In this document: positions 1 to 6,198 of the stretch, in pieces
Layout of the letters: every line of letters begins with the position of its first letter
Numbering within the stretch: the first letter of the stretch is position 1
Assembly: GCA_035492655.1 (NCBI GenBank)
Contig: DATJJB010000019.1
Location: 1 to 6,623, forward strand
Source: Kutzneria sp035492655
GTDB taxonomy: Bacteria; Actinomycetota; Actinomycetes; Mycobacteriales; Pseudonocardiaceae
Length of the DNA: 6,623 bases
Direction: 5' to 3'
The notes under the pieces: generated by a model
What the model saw: only the letters and a program-made list of their open reading frames with translations
What the model was told of the DNA's origin: nothing
Database searches by the model: none
Translations under genes and position numbers: made by a program

Positions 1-1571
1 CGGACGAAAGACAGGGTGTTCACCGCCATCACCGCCGACCCCGGCCCGGCGGTGTCCACCCGCGATGCCAGGTGGTCGACCGCGCCGGTGAGCGCCTCGC
101 GGCCCAGCTCGTCGGCCTCCCGCCAGCTCGTGAGCAGATCAAGGTAGACCTGGTCCGACTCGGTGCCGGTGATCGCGTCGTGGTGCGCCCCGTACACCAG
201 CTGCCGCCAGGCCTTGTCCAGCGCCTCGACGGGAAAGCGGGCACCGAGCAGCCAGGCGAAGGTGGCCGTGCGCTCGGCGTCGAGGACGGCGACCTCCGCC
301 GCACGCTGCGCCTGCTTGGTGTCGATGTAGGAGACGTCCTTGCCGGTGTAGACCGGGTTCATGTCGCGGGTCTGCGGTGAGAACACGATCGACCGCTCGG
401 CGGCGTCGGCCCGCACGGCAGCGAAGAACTCGCGCGGCAGGCCCACCACGAACCTAGGCCACACATATCGGGCGTTCCACTCGCGGTGGATCTGCGTGCA
501 GAACCGGGACGGCACGTTGTGGTCGTGGCCGACCGGCAGCAGCACGTTCCGGGTCGCCGCCACCTTCCGCAGCGAGCTGAACTGCCGGTACGCCTCGGCC
601 ATCGCTTCGTCCAAAGTGGACTTGCGTTCGATGTCCCAGCCGGCAACGTAGTGATCGGCCAGGTAGGCGGTGAGCAAACCCCGCCCGCTCGGCGCGATCC
701 ACTCGAATTCCGACGGGAACTGCATCCGGGTGATGTCGCCGGTGTGCCGCTTCGCACCGACATGGTGCCACGGGCCGCGCGCCCACACGCTGGAGTCGAG
801 GCCGGCGTCGGCCATCAGACCCGGATAGGCCGGATCGTGCCCGAACACGTCCAGCATCCATGCCGAACGCGGATCCGCGCCCAGCACATCACGGTGGTAG
901 CCGACGCCGTGGACGGCGTTGCGGATGGTCGACTCCGGGTGGGTCAGGTTGGTGTTGGCCTCGTTGTAGTTGCCGCCGACCAGCTCGATCCGCCCGTCCC
1001 GGATGAACCGGCGCAGGTCGGCACGGTCCTCGGGAAACGCGTCCCGGTGCGGCTTGAGGTAGTCGACCTCGGCCAGCACGAAGCGGTAGTCCTCGTCCTC
1101 GCGGGCCGCGTCCAGATGGGCCCGGACCAGGTCGAACGCGGAGAGCTGGAACGGCATCCGCTTCTCCTGCGCGCCGGGCAGGTCCAGCCAGGTGTCGGTG
1201 AAACCGGCCTGGGTGTTCCACCACACCGGGTCGTAGTGGAAGTGCGAGACCATCCACATGGTCCAGCCGGTCTCCGCGGCCGTCACCATCGTGTCCATAG
1301 TGGACACCGGAACGCCGTCCCGCTCGACCAGCACGGTCGCCGGGTAGGCGACGCCGGTGGAGGTCGGCGCGCCGAACACGACGCCGACCTCCACCACGAC
1401 CTCGCCGGAGCCGGGCGGCACCACGGCCGCCTCCGGGGTACGGATCAACGGGCCGGCCAACCGGACCAGCAGCGGCGTCGTCCGGAGGCCGGCGAGGGTC
1501 ACCCGCACGACCTGACGCGGCGCCGCCGCCGGCCCGACGAACAGATCCGTGTCCCGTACCTCGGTGATCAC
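1..1571 (-). CDS. GH38 alpha-mannosidase, 3' end outside the window
   Basis: Glycoside hydrolase family 38 retaining alpha-mannosidase, read here for its first 523 residues; the C-terminal beta domains lie beyond the window edge. Residues 1-105 form a beta-rich, Gly/Val/Pro-rich N-terminal domain, possibly of the NEW3/NPCBM-associated type (inference). The catalytic domain opens with SHFHYDPVWWN (H112 and D114, equivalent to the first zinc ligands of Golgi mannosidase II). It continues with ELVGGNYNEANTN near 190, AWMLDVFGHDP (D241 is the expected nucleophile and zinc ligand) and VGHDHN (D350, possible acid/base, less sure). HHDAITGT follows at 463-470 (H464 is the last zinc ligand). All family zinc ligands are present, so it should be active. 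There is no signal peptide or membrane segment, so a cytoplasmic enzyme acting on imported mannosides is expected. The GTG start at 1571 overlaps the binding-protein stop as GTGA and has no clear Shine-Dalgarno of its own, suggesting translational coupling. Exact linkage specificity cannot be read from sequence. Confidence 0.93.
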   Translation of the reverse strand, partial: MITEVRDTDLFVGPAAAPRQVVRVTLAGLRTTPLLVRLAGPLIRTPEAAVVPPGSGEVVVEVGVVFGAPTSTGVAYPATVLVERDGVPVSTMDTMVTAAETGWTMWMVSHFHYDPVWWNTQAGFTDTWLDLPGAQEKRMPFQLSAFDLVRAHLDAAREDEDYRFVLAEVDYLKPHRDAFPEDRADLRRFIRDGRIELVGGNYNEANTNLTHPESTIRNAVHGVGYHRDVLGADPRSAWMLDVFGHDPAYPGLMADAGLDSSVWARGPWHHVGAKRHTGDITRMQFPSEFEWIAPSGRGLLTAYLADHYVAGWDIERKSTLDEAMAEAYRQFSSLRKVAATRNVLLPVGHDHNVPSRFCTQIHREWNARYVWPRFVVGLPREFFAAVRADAAERSIVFSPQTRDMNPVYTGKDVSYIDTKQAQRAAEVAVLDAERTATFAWLLGARFPVEALDKAWRQLVYGAHHDAITGTESDQVYLDLLTSWREADELGREALTGAVDHLASRVDTAGPGSAVMAVNTLSFV

Positions 1572-2878
1572 TTCGCGTTCGCCAGCGCGGTCTTGGCGGT
1601 GGTGAAGAACTGGCTGACGCCGTCGGCGATCGTCATCTTGCCGAAGGCGATCTGCTTGGCGGCGGCGTCCAGCGCGGTCTTCACGTCCTGGTAGCCGGGC
1701 GGCGCCGTCGGCGCGGCCGGCAGCCCCTCCTTGGCCACCTGCTGGGCCACGTACTGCCCGTAGGTGACGTCCCGCTTGTCGGCTGCGCCCAGTGACGGCA
1801 TCAGCAGGTTCAGCGCCTTGTCCGACGGCGGGAAACCCCGCTGGATGCCCATGTCCTTGATGGCGTCGGGGTTGCTGACGAACAGGTCGATCAGCTTGGC
1901 CGCGCCGTCCGGGTTGCGGCTCTTGGCCGGGATGCACAGCAGCACACCGCCGCTGAGCGCCTGGCCGGTCTTGCCGTCCTTGCCCCGCGGGACCACGACG
2001 ATGTCCAGGGTGTGCGGGGTCAGCGGCTGCATCTGGGCCAGTCCCCACCCCGTGGTCATCGCGATCTGGCCGGCGATCAGCGGGTGGGTCCCGCTGGCCT
2101 CGCCGGCGTTGGCCAGCAGGTCGGGCGGGGTGATGGCGCCGCTCTTGCGCAGCCCGGCCCAGTAGGTGAACCACTCGGTCAGCTCGTCGGGGCCGAAGCC
2201 CACCTCGCCACTGGCGGTGTAGAGGTCCTTGCCCCGCTGGCGCAGCCAGGGTTGCAGCGCACCGGAGTCGTCGAAGGACGAGTCCAGCGCCCCGTACTTG
2301 CCCGTGCCCAGCGCCTTGGAGATCTCGGCGGTGATGGTCGAGAAGTCGTCCCACGTCCAGCCGTCGGCCGGCGGCGTGATCTTCAGCTGGTCCAGGACGG
2401 TCTTGTCGTAGAGGATCGGCGCGTAGCCGGAGCCCGACGGCACGCCGTAGGGCTTGCCGCCGACCGTCCCGGCCGCGCGCACCGCGGGGTAGAGCGTGTC
2501 CAGGTGGATGGTGTCCGGCACGTACTTCGACAGGTCGGTTAGCACACCCTTGGCCGCGTAGGTGCTCACCAGCGCGGTGTCCATCTGGAAGATGTCCGGC
2601 GGGTTGCCGCCGGCGAACTCGGTGTTGAGCTTGTCGAAGTAGCCGTCGTAGCCGGAGAACTGGGTGGTCACCGCGATGCCGGTCTGCTGCGTGAACACCT
2701 GGAGCGCCTTCTGGTACGCCTTGTTGCGGGCGTCGCCGCCCCACCAGCGGAACGTCAGCGAGGTGTTCGACGAGGAACTGCTGCTGGGCGGCGCGAAGCC
2801 GCAGCCGGCCAGTGCGCTCACCGCGACGCCGCCGGCCGCGAGGCCGAGGAACCCTCTCCTGGACAGGTTGTCAGGCAT
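1568..2878 (-). CDS. Sugar ABC transporter substrate-binding lipoprotein (SBP family 1), Tat-exported
   Basis: Extracellular solute-binding protein of 436 residues, the usual length for family 1 (MalE-like) oligosaccharide binders. The N-terminus carries a textbook twin-arginine signal, SRRGFLG at 6-12, a short hydrophobic stretch, then the lipobox LAGC with C26 as the lipidated cysteine. It should therefore be exported folded and anchored on the outer face of the membrane. A serine run at 32-37 is a flexible tether. The mature domain begins LTFRWWGG at 41-48 and shows the family pattern NPPDIFQMD at 92-100, PYGVPSG at 143-149, the aromatic segment WTWDDF at 174-179 and TTGWGLAQM at 275-283. 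Tryptophans are the usual sugar-stacking residues in this family, but which ones bind here is not known. ATG at 2878 is preceded by an AAGAGAA Shine-Dalgarno at good spacing. It lies 32 bp after the second permease and overlaps the mannosidase by 4 bp. Being third in the operon, after the permeases, is less common than first. The ligand is inferred to be a mannoside from the neighbouring GH38. Confidence 0.93.
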   Translation of the reverse strand: MPDNLSRRGFLGLAAGGVAVSALAGCGFAPPSSSSSSNTSLTFRWWGGDARNKAYQKALQVFTQQTGIAVTTQFSGYDGYFDKLNTEFAGGNPPDIFQMDTALVSTYAAKGVLTDLSKYVPDTIHLDTLYPAVRAAGTVGGKPYGVPSGSGYAPILYDKTVLDQLKITPPADGWTWDDFSTITAEISKALGTGKYGALDSSFDDSGALQPWLRQRGKDLYTASGEVGFGPDELTEWFTYWAGLRKSGAITPPDLLANAGEASGTHPLIAGQIAMTTGWGLAQMQPLTPHTLDIVVVPRGKDGKTGQALSGGVLLCIPAKSRNPDGAAKLIDLFVSNPDAIKDMGIQRGFPPSDKALNLLMPSLGAADKRDVTYGQYVAQQVAKEGLPAAPTAPPGYQDVKTALDAAAKQIAFGKMTIADGVSQFFTTAKTALANAK

Positions 2879-2910
2879 GGTTGTTCTCTTTCTACGCAGG
2901 GCGGGGAAGA

Positions 2911-3750
2911 TCACTTGATCCCGGTGTTGGCGACGCCGTCGACCAGGCGGCGCTGTGAGATCAGGAAGACGGCCACGGTCGGCACGAGGGTGACCACGGA
3001 CATCGCGAGCATGCCGCCGTAGCTGGAGCCGCTCGCCTTGTCGATGAACGAGTTCAGTCCGAGCGGCACGGTGTACCGGCTGTTGTCGGACAGGTAGACC
3101 AGTTGGCGCAGGAAGTCGTTGAACGTCCAGATGAACGTCAGCACGCCGGTGGTGATCAGCGCCGGTCGCAGCAACGGCACGATGATGGTGAGGAACACTC
3201 GCACATGGCCGGCGCCGTCCAGCGCCGCCGCCTCGTCCAGCTCGCGCGGGATGCCGCGGATGAACTGCACCATCAGGAAGATGAAGAACGCGTCGTAGGC
3301 CAGGAAGTACGGCACCACCAGCGGCAGGAAGGTGTTGATCCAGTTGAGCTGGTAGAAGATCGTGTACTGCGGGATCAGCGTGGCCTGGAACGGCAGCATC
3401 AGCGTGCCCAGCATCAACCCGAACCACATCTTGCGCAGCGCGAAGTCCAACCGCGCGAACGCGTACGCGGCCAGCGCGCAGGAGATCAGGTTGCCGATCA
3501 CCACGCACACCGAGACCGTCACCGAGTTGGCCAGGTACACGCTGAACGAGGTGCCGGTGGCGGTCCAGCCGCTGAAGTAGTTGGCCAGGGTGAACGTCAG
3601 CGGCAGCGGGCTGACGGTGGTGAAGATCTGGTTCTCCGGCTTGAACGACGCGCCGACCAGCCAGACCAGCGGGTAGATCATCACGACCAGGGTCAGCAGC
3701 AGCACGGTGTGGGCGCGCCAGTGGATCCGGCGCCGAGCGGGGGCGGTCAT
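2911..3750 (-). CDS. Sugar ABC transporter permease, MalG/CUT1 type
   Basis: Inner-membrane permease of 279 residues, standard length for MalG-like subunits. A short basic N-terminus (ARRRIHWR) precedes the first membrane helix at about 14-34. Further hydrophobic segments lie near 72-98, 108-130, 140-165, 194-212 and 246-266, giving six helices. The cytoplasmic coupling loop that docks on the ATPase is clear: EAAALDGAGHVRVFLTIIVP at 173-192, matching the EAA...G...I.xP pattern of binding-protein-dependent permeases. The C-terminus VDGVANTGIK is typical of the MalG/AraQ branch (V..G...G..K). The ATG at 3750 sits 8 nt after AGGAG, with a 14-bp gap from the upstream permease stop. It pairs with the 3765-4718 product to form the translocation pore. 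No ATP-binding subunit is encoded in the window. Confidence 0.95.
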   Translation of the reverse strand: MTAPARRRIHWRAHTVLLLTLVVMIYPLVWLVGASFKPENQIFTTVSPLPLTFTLANYFSGWTATGTSFSVYLANSVTVSVCVVIGNLISCALAAYAFARLDFALRKMWFGLMLGTLMLPFQATLIPQYTIFYQLNWINTFLPLVVPYFLAYDAFFIFLMVQFIRGIPRELDEAAALDGAGHVRVFLTIIVPLLRPALITTGVLTFIWTFNDFLRQLVYLSDNSRYTVPLGLNSFIDKASGSSYGGMLAMSVVTLVPTVAVFLISQRRLVDGVANTGIK

Positions 3751-3758
3751 CGCGGTGT

Positions 3759-3763
3759 CTCCT
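3759..3763 (-). promoter_or_regulatory. Ribosome binding site of the second permease
   Basis: AGGAG on the minus strand, 8 nt before the ATG at 3750 and starting just after the stop codon of the first permease. Ribosomes finishing the first gene can reinitiate here, which would keep the two permeases at near-equal amounts. Confidence 0.75.
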
Positions 3764-3764
3764 C

Positions 3765-4718
3765 TCACTCGGCGTAGTTGACCCAGCGGCGCGCGGACCA
3801 GAAGTAGACCGCGGTGAACGCGCCGATCACCAGGAACAGCACCCAGGCCATCGCCGAGGCATAGCCCATCTGCAGGCTGCCGAAGCCCTTGAGGTACAGG
3901 TAGAGCGTGTAGAGCAGGGTGGAGTCGATCGGGCCCCCGGTGCCGGCGGACACCACGAACGCCGGCGTGAAGGTCTGGAACGCGTTGATCGTCTCCAGCA
4001 CCAGGTTGAAGAACACCATCGGGGACAGCAGCGGCAGGGTGATGGTGAAGAACACCCGCACCCGGCCGGCGCCGTCCAGCGCCGCCGCCTCGTACAGGTC
4101 CTGCGGCAGTTGCTTGAGGCCGGCCAGGAAGATCAGCATCGGCGTGCCGAACTGCCAGCCGGACAGCAGCACCAGCGTCCACATCGCGTAGCGGGGGTCG
4201 CCGATCCAGTCCGCGCCGTGGATCCCGAACCAGCTCAGGAACTCGTTGAGCAGGCCCTGCTGGGAGAAGATCTGCCGCCACATCACCGAGACCGCGACGC
4301 TCGCGCCCAGCAGCGACGGCAGGTAGAACACCGACCGGTAGAAGCCCAACGCCGCCAGGCCGCGGTTGAGGGCCACCGCGACCAGCAGCGCCAGCGCCAG
4401 CTTGAGCGGCACCGACGTCACGACGTAGATCAGCGTGACCTTGACCGCCTGGAGGTAACGCGGGTCGCCCAGCAGGTTCACGTAGTTGTCGAGGCCGATC
4501 CACTGTGGAGCGGTGAGCAGGTTGAACTTGGTCAGCGACAGGTACAGCGAGTACACCATCGGGATCAGCGTGAAGCCGAAAACGCCGATCAGCCAGGGCG
4601 CGAGGAAGCCGTAGCCGGCGAGGTTGTGCTTGTGCCGCTTGCGCTTGTTCACCCGCACCGACCGGCGCGGCGGCGGCACGGGGACGACGGCCGGGGCGGC
4701 GACCGTTTTCTCCGACAT
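3765..4718 (-). CDS. Sugar ABC transporter permease, MalF/CUT1 type (short form)
   Basis: Inner-membrane permease of 317 residues. The first 31 residues form a cytoplasmic tail, rich in Ala/Pro and then strongly basic (RRSVRVNKRKRHKH), followed by the first helix at about 35-60. Other hydrophobic segments are near 94-117, 129-147, 179-200, 227-247 and 286-306, giving six helices. This is typical of actinobacterial UgpA/MalF-type permeases, which lack the large periplasmic loop of E. coli MalF. The EAA coupling loop is EAAALDGAGRVRVFFTITLP at 210-229. Start choice: the frame opens at GTG 4727, but that codon shares a base with the AGGAG Shine-Dalgarno. ATG 4718 lies 8 nt after AGGAG, so the ATG is chosen. 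It is the first gene of the transporter operon, downstream of the promoter at 4838-4867 with an untranslated leader of about 110 nt. Substrate is inferred from the operon's mannosidase only. Confidence 0.95.
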   Translation of the reverse strand: MSEKTVAAPAVVPVPPPRRSVRVNKRKRHKHNLAGYGFLAPWLIGVFGFTLIPMVYSLYLSLTKFNLLTAPQWIGLDNYVNLLGDPRYLQAVKVTLIYVVTSVPLKLALALLVAVALNRGLAALGFYRSVFYLPSLLGASVAVSVMWRQIFSQQGLLNEFLSWFGIHGADWIGDPRYAMWTLVLLSGWQFGTPMLIFLAGLKQLPQDLYEAAALDGAGRVRVFFTITLPLLSPMVFFNLVLETINAFQTFTPAFVVSAGTGGPIDSTLLYTLYLYLKGFGSLQMGYASAMAWVLFLVIGAFTAVYFWSARRWVNYAE

Positions 4719-4726
4719 GGGTGTCA

Positions 4727-4731
4727 CTCCT
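4727..4731 (-). promoter_or_regulatory. Ribosome binding site of the first permease (decides start)
   Basis: AGGAG on the minus strand with an 8-nt spacer to ATG 4718. It rules out the in-frame GTG at 4727-4725, which overlaps it by one base. The motif also lies inside a four-codon reading frame (ATG at 4738, encoding MSQE, stop at 4724). If translated, that frame would occupy this site; no Shine-Dalgarno precedes it, so it is probably chance. Confidence 0.75.
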
Positions 4732-4819
4732 GGGACATGGCGTTGCCGTCGGGGCGAAGGGCCCGAAGTGGACAGTGCTCTGCTTCCACGCGGCGCGGTG
4801 CCAGTCCGTCCCAGGGAGC

Positions 4820-4835
4820 TGGAATGCGCTTTCCA
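4820..4835. promoter_or_regulatory. Candidate LacI-family operator on the transporter promoter
   Basis: TGGAATGCGCTTTCCA has perfect 5-bp arms (TGGAA/TTCCA) around a central GCGC, with a single mismatched pair at T4825/T4830. The layout, with GCGC or CG at the dyad axis flanked by A/T-rich arms, is that of LacI/GalR-family operators in actinobacteria. It starts 2 bp downstream of the predicted -10 hexamer and covers the predicted transcription start (about 4831), the position where a bound repressor blocks initiation. The family assignment is from pattern only. No LacI gene is present in the window. Confidence 0.6.
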
Positions 4836-4837
4836 AG

Positions 4838-4867
4838 ACGGTAGGGGCCGCTCGCTTCGGGTGTCAA
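4838..4867 (-). promoter_or_regulatory. Predicted promoter of the permease-SBP-mannosidase operon
   Basis: On the minus strand a perfect consensus -35, TTGACA (4867-4862), is followed after 18 bp by TACCGT (4843-4838), which keeps the T1, A2 and T6 positions of the -10 consensus typical of actinobacterial housekeeping sigma promoters. Transcription should start near 4831, inside the palindrome at 4820-4835, giving a leader of about 110 nt before ATG 4718. No convincing terminator separates the ROK gene from this promoter, so some readthrough from the ROK transcript is possible. Confidence 0.6.
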
Positions 4868-4878
4868 CGGTAATTGAC
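4863..4878. repeat. Inverted repeat GTCAA-6-TTGAC overlapping the -35 element
   Basis: GTCAACGGTAATTGAC has perfect 5-bp arms with a 6-bp A/T-rich spacer. It shares most of the -35 hexamer of the transporter promoter and begins 9 bp after the ROK stop codon. It could be a second regulator site, for example for the ROK protein, or only a by-product of the consensus TTGAC. The loop and short stem make a transcription terminator unlikely. Confidence 0.35.
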
Positions 4879-4886
4879 CTAGACGA

Positions 4887-5990
4887 TTAGAGCGCGACAA
4901 CGGCACGCCGCACCCCCAGGTCCCTGGCCAGCTGGGCGGCGCCGAGCACGGTGGCCCGCTCGCCCAACCGACCGACGACCACCTCAGTCGGCCAGCTCAG
5001 CTCGGCCAGCGTGGCGACGACTCCCCCGGTGAGCAGCGGATTCGCCCCGACGCCGCCGCCCAGCACCACCAGGCCGGGATCGAGCACGGCGGTCAGCGAC
5101 GCGGCCACCTTGCCCACCTCCCTCGCGTGCTCCCGGACGAGCTCGGCGGCCACTGGATGACCCCGTTCGGCCGACGCGAACAGGGCGACCGCGTCGGGCG
5201 GCGGCGGTCCGTCCGCGCCGGACCAGCGGGCCCGCACGCGGCGCAGCAGACCGGGAGATCCCAGCCGGGCCTCCAGCGCCTCATGACCGGCCGGCCGCTC
5301 GTCCACCCACGGATAGGCCAGGCGCGCGAGTTCGCCCGCGGCCCCGTTCAGGCCTCGCACCAGCTGCCCGTTGATCACGATCCCGGCCCCGATGCCCACG
5401 CCGACCTGGAGGTAGACGAAGGTGTCCCGGCCACCGGCGACTCCTTCGCGCAGCTCGGCGACGGCCGCGCAGTTGACGTTGTTCTCGGTCAGGACCGCCG
5501 CGCCCGAAGGCAGTCCGAGCCCGTCGACCGCGGCCCGCGTCCGTTCGTCGACCGTCGGATCGCCGGGCCGCCCGTCGGGTGTCACGACATCGGGCACCGC
5601 GACCACGACCGCCCGCAGCGGGCCGCTGCGACTGCGTCGGCGCAATGCGGCACGGACCATCGCGCGGGCCTGCGCCGGCTCGTCGGTCTGCCGTTCGTCG
5701 AGCAGTCTTCCGTCGAGGGCGACCGCCCGGAAGGAGACCTGGGTCGAGCCGTGGTCGACGGCGAGCACATAACCGGCGGCCGGGCCGAGTCGATACACCA
5801 CGGCCGAGCGACCAATTGTGCCGTGCGCCGCACCATTGCGTTCGATGAGTTCGATGGCCTCCAATTCGGACACGGCCGTGGAAACCGTCGGCTTGGAAAG
5901 TCCGCAGTCGACGGACAATTGCGGTCTCGTCGCCTGACCACGAGTGGCCAGGCCGAGAAACACCTGCTGAGCGCTGGCAGACAGGCTCAC
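4887..5990 (-). CDS. ROK-family transcriptional repressor (NagC/Mlc/XylR type)
   Basis: Regulator of 367 residues, normal for ROK repressors. Residues 5-65 are a winged helix-turn-helix: GQATRPQLSVDCGLSKPTVS at 18-37 is the recognition unit and GTIGRSAVVYRLGP at 57-70 the wing and linker, matching the ROK pattern TR..L....GLS..TVS...L...G....GR. The ROK sugar-binding domain follows: AVDHGST at 77-83 in place of the kinase phosphate-1 DxGGT, ENNVN at 169-173, VGVGIGAG at 196-203, GAAGELAR at 216-223 and LDPGLVVLGGGVG at 303-315. The kinase catalytic Asp of ENDxN is Asn171, the usual His of GELGH is Arg223, and the C.CG..GC.E zinc motif is absent. It is therefore not a working sugar kinase and senses ligand without that zinc. 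The GTG start at 5990 is the only start between the in-frame stop at 6027-6029 and the helix-turn-helix, and GGGGGG lies 10 nt upstream. It probably controls the adjacent operon and/or the divergent kinase; ligand unknown. Confidence 0.93.
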   Translation of the reverse strand: MSLSASAQQVFLGLATRGQATRPQLSVDCGLSKPTVSTAVSELEAIELIERNGAAHGTIGRSAVVYRLGPAAGYVLAVDHGSTQVSFRAVALDGRLLDERQTDEPAQARAMVRAALRRRSRSGPLRAVVVAVPDVVTPDGRPGDPTVDERTRAAVDGLGLPSGAAVLTENNVNCAAVAELREGVAGGRDTFVYLQVGVGIGAGIVINGQLVRGLNGAAGELARLAYPWVDERPAGHEALEARLGSPGLLRRVRARWSGADGPPPPDAVALFASAERGHPVAAELVREHAREVGKVAASLTAVLDPGLVVLGGGVGANPLLTGGVVATLAELSWPTEVVVGRLGERATVLGAAQLARDLGVRRAVVAL

Positions 5991-6198
5991 CGGGCGGACG
6001 CCCCCCTTCGTCGTCGTGCCGGCTCGTCACGGTTCGCGCCGGCCTCTTGACAGGCGACCACATTAGTTAGTTGACTGCTTAACGAACAGAGCGGGTCCCA
6101 GCCGCTTTCCGCGTTCGCGACGAACGCGAGCACCACTCAGGATGCAGTGCGGTTCCACGCGCCGTGCGACTTCTGACCATGCCCGGAAAGGAACCCGC
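5991..6198. promoter_or_regulatory. Divergent intergenic regulatory region, ROK gene versus kinase gene
   Basis: This 208-bp gap must hold the starts for both divergent genes. An A/T-rich core at about 6060-6083 stands out from the GC-rich surroundings. On the minus strand TAATGT (6065-6060) is a plausible -10 for the ROK gene, giving a leader of about 60 nt, though no good -35 lies 16-18 bp upstream of it. On the plus strand TTGACA (6047-6052) is a consensus -35 and TTGACT recurs at 6071-6076, but neither has a clear -10 at normal spacing. An imperfect palindrome, GTTGACTGCTTAAC (6070-6083), and the tandem TTAGTTAGTTG sit in the core where a repressor of both genes would bind. Site assignments are inference. 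Confidence 0.45.
6110..6128. repeat. Perfect 8-bp inverted repeat upstream of the kinase gene
   Basis: CGCGTTCG, a 3-bp CGA spacer, then CGAACGCG: perfect 8-bp arms centred at 6119, about 80 bp before the kinase GTG. It could be an operator dyad. If transcribed it would form a hairpin in the kinase leader. No T-run follows, so it is not a standard intrinsic terminator. Confidence 0.55.

Noticed and set aside
486..1694. 402-residue plus-strand open frame
   Set aside because: Antisense to the GH38 gene, whose catalytic motifs lie in the minus frame across the same bases. Its composition (Arg, Val, Gly, His, Gln rich, no recognisable motif) is that of a GC-rich shadow.
2012..2542. 176-residue plus-strand open frame
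   Set aside because: Lies wholly antisense to the binding-protein gene, low-complexity composition, no ribosome binding site or domain.
2879..3508. N-terminal extension of the binding-protein frame to 3508
   Set aside because: It is the second permease read out of frame. ATG 2878 has a ribosome binding site and begins a proper Tat lipoprotein signal.
3103..3777. 224-residue plus-strand open frame
   Set aside because: Antisense to the second permease; extremely Arg/Gln/His rich with no hydrophobic core, the mirror of membrane-helix codons.
2879..4836. Long minus-strand frame joining an upstream segment to the second permease as one 641-residue protein
   Set aside because: The part before ATG 3750 is the first permease read out of frame (Arg/Pro/Ala-rich, no helices). 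The true start is the ATG at 3750 with its own AGGAG.
4110..4844. 244-residue plus-strand open frame
   Set aside because: Antisense to the first permease and its promoter; the same Gln/Arg/His-rich shadow composition.
4861..4889. Intrinsic terminator after the ROK gene
   Set aside because: The only dyad is a 5-bp A/T-containing stem with no following T-run on the minus strand; it fits promoter or operator DNA better.
4887..5990. Reading the ROK protein as an active sugar kinase
   Set aside because: It has an N-terminal winged helix-turn-helix, and Asn171 replaces the catalytic Asp, so regulator is the right call.
5281..6063. 260-residue minus-strand frame overlapping the ROK gene
   Set aside because: Arg/Gly-rich alternate frame of the ROK gene without domain features; the ROK frame carries clear helix-turn-helix and ROK motifs.
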